DNA of 5,015 nt from Flavobacterium psychrophilum. Its GTDB lineage: Bacteria; Bacteroidota; Bacteroidia; Flavobacteriales; Flavobacteriaceae. A program made the position numbers and the translations under genes. The stretch is from the NCBI GenBank assembly GCA_020720185.1, contig DYPB01000135.1, forward strand, positions 1 to 5,015, read 5' to 3'. The notes beneath the pieces were generated by a model. It did not search any database. It was given only the letters and a program-made list of their open reading frames with translations, and was not told the origin of the DNA. Of the stretch, positions 1 to 5,015 are shown in pieces; the stretch's first letter is position 1, and each line of letters opens with the position of its first letter.

Positions 1-11
1 AAACTATAAAT

Positions 12-314
12 ATGAAGGAAATAATCATAATTTATCTTTTGAGTATTTCTTCATTCTCTTAAACTTCAAAATATATCAATTCAAAGAACATTCGGATTTT
101 TGTTGCTGAAAAATTCACAAGATTTTCAGATGATTATTGGTTTGTAGTTACCAGACAGGATGGAAAGGTTTATCAATATCATTTTGAAAAATTAACACCC
201 CTAAATATTTCTATCAAACGCTCCACATCAATCCCACAAATTTTTTGTAACTCATCTATTGTTCCTTGTTCAATAAAATTATCTGGAATTCCTATCGTTT
301 TTATGTTTTTATAA
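12..314 (+). pseudogene. possible remnant of a small exported protein, interrupted by a stop codon
   Basis: I do not recognise this protein. The frame opens with an ATG at 12 and encodes MKEIIIIYLLSISSFS, which looks like a short signal peptide or membrane anchor. It then hits TAA at 60-62. The same frame stays open from 63 to 311. The part up to about 194 has a protein-like composition, including the aromatic stretch SDDYWFVVTRQDGKVYQYHF at about residues 40-59. From 179 on it runs antisense to the 3' end of dxs, so the last 45 codons are probably meaningless and a real ancestral gene may have ended near 195. A second frame (2-109) is also open and could be the upstream part of a frameshifted gene instead. 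A nonsense mutation, a frameshift or chance are all possible, and no homologue is known to me. Otherwise positions 1-178 show nothing, and no convincing dxs terminator. Confidence 0.22.
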
Positions 315-1969
315 TATTTGTTTTTTGAGGCAAATTCTGTTATCGCCGACCCAAATCCGCCTATTATTGTACCTTCTTCAACAGTAATTATGTTATTAAA
401 CTGATTAAAAATTTGATGTAATAATTTTTCGTCGAGTGGTTTTATAAATCCGAAATTATAATGTGCAATTTCATTATTTTTTGTTTTATTTAAAGCTAAA
501 ATTACATTATTTCCTATAGTCCCTGTTGATAAAACGGCGGTTTTTGTACCAGATTTTAAACAAGTTGCCTTGCCTATTTCAATCTTATTATAATTACCAA
601 AATGATTATCTTTCCAATCAGGTACTACTCCCCTACCTCGTGGATAACGAATTGCAATAGGTTGGTTTAATGTTAGTTGTGCGGTATAAAGTATATTTTG
701 TAAATCAATTTCATTAATTGGAGCATAAATAATCATATTGGGAATGCACCGCAAATATGCCAAATCATAAACACCGTGATGGGTTGCACCATCTTCGCCC
801 ACTAATCCTGCTCTATCTAAACAAAAAATGACTGGTAAATTTTGTAATGCCACATCGTGAATAATTTGATCATAAGCTCGTTGCAAAAATGTGGAATAAA
901 TATTGCAATATACAATCATTCCTTGTGTTGCCATTCCTGCTGCGAGTGTTACGGCGTGTTGTTCTGCAATTCCTACATCAAAAGCTCTATTTGGCAGCTC
1001 GTCCATCATTATTTTTAATGAACTTCCTGTTGGCATTGCTGGAGTAATTCCTATTATTTTTTGATTTTTCTTGGCCAAATCTAGAATTGTTAAACCAAAA
1101 ACGATTTGGTATTTTGGAGCTAAATTTTCCTCGTTTTTAATATAAATATCGCCCGTAATGGCATCAAATTTTCCTGGTGCATGATATTTTACTTGGTCAT
1201 TTTCTGCTTGTTGCAAACCCTTTCCTTTTGTGGTAATTATATGTAAAAACTTTACTCCTTTAACTTTTTTTAATCGTTCTAATTCGTTGATTAATAATAT
1301 TATATCATGCCCATCTATGGGACCTGAATAATCAAAATTTAGTGATTGAAAGATGTTGTTTTGGGCTGAATTTTTATTTTCTTTAATTGAAGTTAAATAA
1401 TTTTTCAACGCTCCAACCGAAGGGTCAATTCCGATGGCATTATCATTTAAAATAACTAATAAATTAGCATTAGTTACCCCCGCATGATTGAGTCCTTCAA
1501 AAGCCATTCCGCTTGCAATAGAAGCATCTCCAACAATGGCAATATGGTTTTTATTAAAATCTCCTTTTAAATTTGAGGCAAGAGCCATCCCTAAAGCGGC
1601 TGATATTGCTGTTGAGGAATGTCCAACCCCAAAACTATCATAGTTACTTTCGGCTCTTTTCGGAAATCCTGAAATTCCGTTTAACTGCCTGTTGGTGTCA
1701 AAATTGTCTCGTCGTCCTGTTAAAATTTTATGAGGATAGGCTTGATGACCTACATCCCAAACTAACAAATCATTAGGAGTATCAAATACATAATGTAAGG
1801 CTATTGTTAGTTCTACAACACCCAAACTAGCTCCTAAATGTCCTTCTTTTGTGGCAACAATATTTATTATAAAAGTTCGTAATTCTTGAGCAAGTTGTGA
1901 TAATTGCAAAGGGTTTAATTTTCGCAAATCGGCTGGAGTGTTAATGTTTTGTAGTAAATTTTGAGACAT
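179..1969 (-). CDS. dxs: 1-deoxy-D-xylulose-5-phosphate synthase (Dxs)
   Basis: This cytosolic, thiamine-diphosphate-dependent enzyme condenses pyruvate with glyceraldehyde 3-phosphate to give DXP and CO2. This is the first step of the MEP isoprenoid pathway, and DXP also feeds thiamine and often pyridoxal phosphate synthesis. The protein is 596 residues, near the family's usual 580-640. Visible motifs, in order, are HLGASLG (44-50), WDVGHQAYPHK (71-81), GHSST (116-120), the ThDP/Mg site GDAS (147-150) with LNDN (174-177), YSGPIDGHD (214-222), TTKGKG (246-251), GIAEQH with catalytic Glu336 (333-338), DRAGLVGEDGATHHG (385-399), the phosphate-binding YPRG (442-445), and EEG (531-533). All three transketolase-like domains are complete. 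I chose ATG 1969 (MSQNLLQ), where family similarity begins. An in-frame ATG at 2065 would add 32 unrelated residues translated through the upstream gene's terminator and a promoter box. The leader is A-rich (AAAAAAAGAAAAATCATTA) with no clear Shine-Dalgarno sequence. The identification is near certain; the start is likely. Confidence 0.97.
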   Translation of the reverse strand: MSQNLLQNINTPADLRKLNPLQLSQLAQELRTFIINIVATKEGHLGASLGVVELTIALHYVFDTPNDLLVWDVGHQAYPHKILTGRRDNFDTNRQLNGISGFPKRAESNYDSFGVGHSSTAISAALGMALASNLKGDFNKNHIAIVGDASIASGMAFEGLNHAGVTNANLLVILNDNAIGIDPSVGALKNYLTSIKENKNSAQNNIFQSLNFDYSGPIDGHDIILLINELERLKKVKGVKFLHIITTKGKGLQQAENDQVKYHAPGKFDAITGDIYIKNEENLAPKYQIVFGLTILDLAKKNQKIIGITPAMPTGSSLKIMMDELPNRAFDVGIAEQHAVTLAAGMATQGMIVYCNIYSTFLQRAYDQIIHDVALQNLPVIFCLDRAGLVGEDGATHHGVYDLAYLRCIPNMIIYAPINEIDLQNILYTAQLTLNQPIAIRYPRGRGVVPDWKDNHFGNYNKIEIGKATCLKSGTKTAVLSTGTIGNNVILALNKTKNNEIAHYNFGFIKPLDEKLLHQIFNQFNNIITVEEGTIIGGFGSAITEFASKNKYYKNIKTIGIPDNFIEQGTIDELQKICGIDVERLIEIFRGVNFSK

Positions 1970-2027
1970 TAATGATTTTTCTTTTTTTGAATTATATCTT
2001 ATATTAGAAATCAGTTTTGAACTTTGC

Positions 2028-2062
2028 CAAAGGTATATAAAAACAATAAAAAAACCATCAAA
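2028..2062 (-). promoter_or_regulatory. candidate Bacteroidota-type promoter of dxs
   Basis: On the minus strand, TACCTTTG (2035 to 2028) matches the Bacteroidota -7 consensus TAnnTTTG exactly. A TTTG (2062 to 2059) lies 23 nt upstream as a possible -33 box, at the long end of the accepted spacing. Transcription would begin near 2021-2023, giving a leader of about 52-54 nt before the ATG at 1969. The -33 candidate lies inside the preceding gene's terminator, so the two signals overlap. The -7 match is seen directly; promoter activity is inferred. Confidence 0.45.
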
Positions 2063-2082
2063 CAAATTGCTTGATGGCTTTT
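2048..2082 (-). terminator. rho-independent terminator after the pseudouridine synthase gene
   Basis: Read on the minus strand, CCATCAA (2077 to 2071) pairs perfectly with TTGATGG (2061 to 2055) across a 9-nt loop, and seven T follow directly (2054 to 2048). The stem can extend by a G-T wobble and four A-T pairs using AAAAG (2082 to 2078). It lies about 85 nt past the stop codon of the rRNA pseudouridine synthase gene and before dxs, so it should separate the two co-directional genes. On the plus strand the hairpin is followed by CTTTT, so weak bidirectional action is possible, but no plus-strand gene ends here. Confidence 0.75.
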
Positions 2083-2147
2083 ATAACTTTTACTTTGTTA
2101 AAAAAGTAATCTAAAAAGACTATTTATTATTTAAAAACGAATTTAAT

Positions 2148-2170
2148 CCTAAAAAATAGGGTGTTTTAGG
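2148..2170 (-). other. stem-loop overlapping the stop codon of the pseudouridine synthase gene
   Basis: On the minus strand, CCTAAAA (2170 to 2164) pairs perfectly over 7 bp with TTTTAGG (2154 to 2148) around a 9-nt loop. The left arm contains the TAA stop codon (2168 to 2166). There is no T-run directly after the hairpin, so it is not a standard terminator. It could protect the 3' end of the mRNA or be a weak secondary terminator. In DNA this rich in A and T it may also be chance. Confidence 0.35.
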
Positions 2171-3077
2171 CGTTCTTTAAATTAATAATTTCTTGTGCCG
2201 TAAGCATCCTCCAATTTCCACGAGGCAGATTCTTTTTTGTTAATCCTGCAAATGCCACACGGTCAATTTTTAGAACATCGTATTTAAAAAGTTCAAAAAT
2301 CGCACGAACTACTTTAACATTTGCGGTGCGAAGTTGTAATCCAATTTCAGTTTTTGGTTCATTATCAATGTAACTAATATCTTCAACAAACAATCTATGT
2401 TCATCAATAGTTACACCCGATTTTATTTTTTCGAAATCTTCGTATTTTAAATTTTTATCTAATGAAACTTGATATATTTTTGTTGATTTTTGATTAGGCA
2501 ATGTAAATTTTCTAATCATATCTGTATCATTTGTGAACAATAAAAGCCCCGTTGTATTTTTATCCATCCGACCAATAGGAGCAATTTTTGCAGTAGTCGA
2601 GCCTCTTAAAAGTTCTAAAACATTACGAAATTCCTGTCCTTCGTCAAGTGCTGTGGTAAAATTTTTAGGTTTATTTAGTAAGATGTATTCTTTCTTTTCA
2701 GGAGTAATAACCACGCCGTCAAAATTCACAACATCGGTAGGTTTAACCAAAAATCCCATTTCAGTAACAGGCACACCATTTACTTTTACATTTCCTGATT
2801 GTATATAAATATCTGCATCACGACGAGAGCACGCACCAGAATTTGCAATGTATTTATTGAGTCTAATTTCGTCTTTGGCTTTAACTTGTTTTGGTGCTTG
2901 ATTTGGTTTTTTAATTACTTTATTTGAGTCGAGGTCGGTTTTTTCAGCCTTTGATTTTTCAGGTTTTGGTTTTTCAGGTTTTTGGGAACGCTTTGCCATT
3001 GCAGGCTTGGGTTTATTTGAACTTGGTCTTGATGAGGTTCTTGATCCTGTGCTTTTATTGTTACTTCCTTTATTCAT
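2166..3077 (-). CDS. RsuA/RluB-family rRNA pseudouridine synthase with disordered N-terminal tail
   Basis: The family isomerises a specific uridine of ribosomal RNA to pseudouridine in the cytoplasm. The best guess here is an RluB-like large-subunit 23S rRNA enzyme, because it has an S4 domain and a flavobacterial RluB-like C-terminus. The protein is 303 residues. Residues 1-68 are Ser-rich, then Lys/Pro/Glu-rich, and probably disordered. An S4 RNA-binding domain covers about 70-117 (RLNKYIANSGACSRRDADIY). The catalytic domain follows from about 129, with YILLNKP (131-137) and GRMDKNTTGLLLFTND (169-184), in which Asp172 is the expected nucleophile. The end, DRVAFAGLTKKNLPRGNWRM (272-291), is typical. 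The conserved basic segment usually resembling GRNRxVRR reads ANVKVVRA (252-259), which is unusual. I chose ATG 3077. The in-frame TTG at 3095 adds six residues and lies within a promoter box. The gene ends in a terminator, separating it from dxs. The family is secure; the exact target uridine is not, so no symbol is given. Confidence 0.9.
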   Translation of the reverse strand: MNKGSNNKSTGSRTSSRPSSNKPKPAMAKRSQKPEKPKPEKSKAEKTDLDSNKVIKKPNQAPKQVKAKDEIRLNKYIANSGACSRRDADIYIQSGNVKVNGVPVTEMGFLVKPTDVVNFDGVVITPEKKEYILLNKPKNFTTALDEGQEFRNVLELLRGSTTAKIAPIGRMDKNTTGLLLFTNDTDMIRKFTLPNQKSTKIYQVSLDKNLKYEDFEKIKSGVTIDEHRLFVEDISYIDNEPKTEIGLQLRTANVKVVRAIFELFKYDVLKIDRVAFAGLTKKNLPRGNWRMLTAQEIINLKNA

Positions 3078-3092
3078 TGTGAAAATTTTTTG

Positions 3093-3100
3093 CAAATGTA
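3093..3100 (-). promoter_or_regulatory. candidate -7 box for the pseudouridine synthase gene
   Basis: TACATTTG on the minus strand (3100 to 3093) matches the Bacteroidota TAnnTTTG box exactly. It ends 15 nt before the ATG at 3077, so the leader would be only about 8-10 nt. The nearest upstream TTTG (3131 to 3128) is 27 nt away, too far for a normal -33 box. The box overlaps the alternative TTG start at 3095, which argues against that start. Confidence 0.35.
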
Positions 3101-3142
3101 GTGTTTTTTATTAACATTTTTGATGTGCAAATAGTTAGTCCA

Positions 3143-3203
3143 TAGCCCTGATTGAGCCGATATCCTGCGAGGAACGAGCAGATAAAGGCGAAAGCAGGAA
3201 TTA
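3143..3203 (+). ncRNA. structured intergenic element, Flavo-1-like irregular hairpin
   Basis: This stretch folds into a long irregular hairpin. CCTG (3147-3150) pairs with CAGG (3195-3198). An A-G mismatch and two T-A pairs follow (3151-3153 with 3192-3194). Next come tandem G-A/A-G pairs (3154-3155 with 3190-3191), then GCC (3156-3158) with GGC (3187-3189) and a 2x2 loop. The tip has TAT (3161-3163) with ATA (3182-3184), a bulged C, and CTGC (3165-3168) with GCAG (3178-3181), closed by a 9-nt loop. From memory, AGCCCTGAT, ATCCT, GATA, GCGAA and AGCAGGA in this order recur between genes in Flavobacterium and relatives, as in the Flavo-1 RNA motif, whose function is unknown. There the tip stem is often TTTT/AAAA; here it is CTGC/GCAG, a compensatory change. 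It sits between divergent promoters, outside either predicted transcript. Orientation follows the remembered consensus. The structure is seen; the family assignment is not searched. Confidence 0.55.
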
Positions 3204-3265
3204 CATTTATAAAAATGCCCGAAAGTGCTGCTCTTAAATTATTTTTTTATTTAACATCTTTTTAA

Positions 3266-3273
3266 TACTTTTG
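3266..3273 (+). promoter_or_regulatory. candidate -7 box for hppA
   Basis: TACTTTTG matches the Bacteroidota -7 consensus TAnnTTTG exactly and lies 36 nt before the hppA ATG. Transcription would start near 3278-3281, leaving an A/T-rich leader of about 30 nt without a Shine-Dalgarno sequence. No TTG or TTTG is found 17-23 nt upstream, where the sequence is mostly T-runs, so the -33 element is weak or absent. Confidence 0.5.
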
Positions 3274-3309
3274 CACGCAAATTAATTTTACAACTAATCT
3301 AAAAAAATT

Positions 3310-5015
3310 ATGGAATCAATGATGATTTATGTGCCAATAGTTATGGCTTTAATAGGATTGGCATTTATGGCAATCAAAAAATCTTGGGTATTGAAACAAG
3401 ACGCAGGAGATGGAAAGATGAAAGAAATTTCAGATTATATTTACGAAGGTGCGTTAGCTTTCTTAAAAGCTGAATATCGGTTATTAGCGGTTTTTGTACT
3501 TATTGCAAGTGTGGTTTTAGCAGGAATATCATTTCTTGTTCCAACAACAAATATATTAATAGTGGTTGCCTTTATTTTCGGAGCTTTTTTCTCGGCATTA
3601 GCTGGAAATATGGGTATGAAAATTGCAACTAAAACTAATGTAAGAACTACGCAAGCGGCTCGTACAAGTTTGCCACAAGCCTTAAAAGTTTCTTTTGGTG
3701 GTGGTACTGTAATGGGATTAGGCGTTGCGGGTTTAGCTGTTTTAGGTTTAACAGGATTCTTTATTATATTTTTTAGATATTTTATGAATGGTGCATGGAC
3801 TTCTACTGAAGACATGACCATTGTTCTTGAAACTTTAGCAGGATTCTCTCTTGGAGCAGAATCTATTGCCTTATTTGCAAGAGTTGGTGGTGGTATTTAT
3901 ACCAAAGCTGCCGATGTAGGTGCTGATTTAGTAGGTAAAGTTGAAGCTGGTATCCCTGAAGATGATCCAAGAAATCCTGCTACAATTGCAGATAATGTTG
4001 GTGATAATGTTGGTGATGTTGCTGGTATGGGTGCCGATTTATTTGGTTCTTATGTTGCGACAGTTTTGGCAGCAATGGTTTTGGGTAACTATGTTATCAA
4101 AGATATGGGCGGAAAAATCGAAGATGCATTTGGTGGAATTGGACCAATTTTATTGCCAATGGCAATTGCAGGTTTCGGAATTTTGTTTTCTATAATTGGA
4201 ACCATGTTAGTTAAAATATCAGATGACAATGCAAAAGAAGCTCAGGTTCAAAAAGCGTTAAATATCGGAAACTGGGTTTCTATTGTTTTAACTGCTGTTG
4301 CTTGTTTCTTTTTAGTTCAATGGATGTTACCAACTACAATGAAAATGACTTTCTTTGGTGAAGGTTTACAAGATATTTCTTCAATGAGAGTTTTTTATGC
4401 AACTTTAGTAGGTTTAGTTGTTGGTGGTGCTATTTCATCGGTAACAGAATATTACACAGGATTGGGTACGAAACCAGTTTTGGCAATTGTACAAAAATCG
4501 TCAACTGGTGCAGGAACCAATGTAATTGCTGGTTTAGCAACGGGAATGATTTCTACTTTCCCAACAGTACTTTTATTTGCTGCAGCTATTTGGGTTTCTT
4601 ATGCTTTCGCAGGATTTTATGGTGTGGCACTTGCCGCATCTGCAATGATGGCAACAACTGCAATGCAATTGGCAATCGATGCTTTCGGACCAATTTCTGA
4701 TAATGCTGGTGGAATTGCTGAAATGAGTGAATTACCAAAAGAAGTGCGTACTCGTACCGATATTTTAGATTCAGTTGGAAACACAACTGCTGCAACTGGA
4801 AAAGGTTTCGCAATTGCTTCTGCTGCCTTAACATCGCTAGCTTTATTTGCTGCTTATGTAACTTTTACAGGAATTGACGGAATAAACATCTTCAAAGCCC
4901 CTGTATTAGCCATGTTATTTGTAGGTGGAATGATTCCAGTAGTTTTCTCTGCATTAGCAATGAATTCTGTTGGAAAAGCGGCAATGGATATGGTATATGA
5001 AGTGCGTCGTCAGTT
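3310..5015 (+). CDS. hppA: membrane-bound K+-dependent, probably H+-pumping pyrophosphatase, 3' end cut by window
   Basis: This integral inner-membrane enzyme hydrolyses cytoplasmic pyrophosphate to phosphate and uses the energy to pump ions outward. The frame is open from ATG 3310 to the window edge (568 codons, no stop). Complete homologues are usually about 650-800 residues, so the C-terminal quarter lies outside. About 13 hydrophobic helices are visible, for example 5-23, 57-78, 80-99, 168-193, 238-260, 278-302, 404-430 and 530-552. Catalytic loops include D202-x7-K210-x-E212, EDDPRNPATIADN (217-229), the DNVGDNVGDVAG repeat (228-239) and SDNAGG (463-468), which bind Mg-PPi. Ala494 and Gly497 in GNTTAATGKG are the K+-dependent signature; K+-independent enzymes have Lys and Thr. 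The helix-6 gate glutamate of Na+-PPases is Gly246 here, and the plant-type position is Ala250. Helix 5 instead carries Glu184 (LGAESIALF), as I recall for Flavobacterium-type H+-PPases, so H+ transport is inferred. The start fits the family's N-terminus, with SWVLKQDAG at 25-33. Confidence 0.96.
   Translation, partial: MESMMIYVPIVMALIGLAFMAIKKSWVLKQDAGDGKMKEISDYIYEGALAFLKAEYRLLAVFVLIASVVLAGISFLVPTTNILIVVAFIFGAFFSALAGNMGMKIATKTNVRTTQAARTSLPQALKVSFGGGTVMGLGVAGLAVLGLTGFFIIFFRYFMNGAWTSTEDMTIVLETLAGFSLGAESIALFARVGGGIYTKAADVGADLVGKVEAGIPEDDPRNPATIADNVGDNVGDVAGMGADLFGSYVATVLAAMVLGNYVIKDMGGKIEDAFGGIGPILLPMAIAGFGILFSIIGTMLVKISDDNAKEAQVQKALNIGNWVSIVLTAVACFFLVQWMLPTTMKMTFFGEGLQDISSMRVFYATLVGLVVGGAISSVTEYYTGLGTKPVLAIVQKSSTGAGTNVIAGLATGMISTFPTVLLFAAAIWVSYAFAGFYGVALAASAMMATTAMQLAIDAFGPISDNAGGIAEMSELPKEVRTRTDILDSVGNTTAATGKGFAIASAALTSLALFAAYVTFTGIDGINIFKAPVLAMLFVGGMIPVVFSALAMNSVGKAAMDMVYEVRRQ

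Noticed and set aside
1573..1776. 67-codon open frame on the plus strand
   Set aside because: It is antisense to the conserved N-terminal domain of dxs, with no supporting start signal or recognisable protein.
2533..2808. 91-codon open frame on the plus strand
   Set aside because: It is antisense to the S4 and catalytic domains of the pseudouridine synthase; a shadow frame.
3139..3203. tRNA or other standard RNA gene in the GC-richer intergenic patch
   Set aside because: There is no acceptor stem, T-loop or anticodon arm; the fold is a single irregular hairpin.
3193..3232. Alternative pairing AGCAG (3193-3197) with CTGCT (3228-3232) before a T-run, suggesting an attenuator or riboswitch for hppA
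   Set aside because: The stem is only 5 bp with a 30-nt loop, the T-run does not follow directly, and the best hppA promoter box (3266-3273) lies downstream, so the element would not be in the hppA leader.
3441..3821. 126-codon open frame on the minus strand
   Set aside because: It is antisense to the membrane-helix region of hppA, has no family resemblance, and follows from the codon pattern of the real gene.
3991..4014. Perfect 12-bp tandem repeat GATAATGTTGGT x2 followed by a near copy
   Set aside because: It encodes the conserved DNVGDNVGDVAG catalytic motif of the pyrophosphatase; the repetition is a protein-family feature, not a DNA repeat element.
3941..4195. 84-codon plus-strand frame inside hppA
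   Set aside because: It is an out-of-frame overlap of hppA; its Leu/Val/Met-rich composition is a shifted reading of membrane helices.
4586..4834. 82-codon minus-strand frame rich in Gln and Leu
   Set aside because: It is antisense to hppA; the Gln/Leu richness comes from complementing Ala, Thr and Ile codons.

Overview
The window is AT-rich DNA from a member of the Bacteroidota, most likely the class Flavobacteriia. Three signs point there. All three recognisable genes have flavobacterial-type sequences. No start codon has a good Shine-Dalgarno sequence, only A/T-rich leaders. Good TAnnTTTG boxes, the -7 element of the Bacteroidota primary sigma factor, precede each of the three genes. No mobile element, CRISPR array, tRNA or rRNA was found.

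Layout from left to right. Positions 1-178 hold no intact gene, but a plus-strand frame there reads like a small exported protein interrupted by a stop codon. Positions 179-1969 (minus) carry dxs, 1-deoxy-D-xylulose-5-phosphate synthase, the entry enzyme of the MEP isoprenoid pathway. Positions 1970-2165 hold a dxs promoter candidate, a rho-independent terminator for the gene to the right, and a stem-loop over that gene's stop codon. Positions 2166-3077 (minus) carry an RsuA/RluB-family rRNA pseudouridine synthase with a disordered, lysine-rich N-terminal tail. Positions 3078-3309 form a divergent intergenic region with two outward-facing promoter candidates. Between them sits a 52-nt irregular hairpin that resembles a structured element recurring in flavobacterial intergenic regions (Flavo-1-like). 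Positions 3310-5015 (plus) carry the first 568 codons of hppA, a membrane-bound ion-pumping pyrophosphatase cut off by the window edge.

The genes are housekeeping genes and do not form one operon. The terminator between the pseudouridine synthase gene and dxs, and the promoter box after it, suggest separate transcription units. hppA is divergent. A loose metabolic link exists, because isoprenoid chain building downstream of Dxs releases pyrophosphate that HppA can hydrolyse to energise the inner membrane, but nothing in the sequence shows co-regulation.

The two observations most worth a second look are the structured element in the divergent intergenic region, and the ion-gate residues of HppA. 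In HppA the usual gate glutamate of helix 6 is missing and a glutamate appears in helix 5 instead. I see no evidence for a wholly new multi-gene system.
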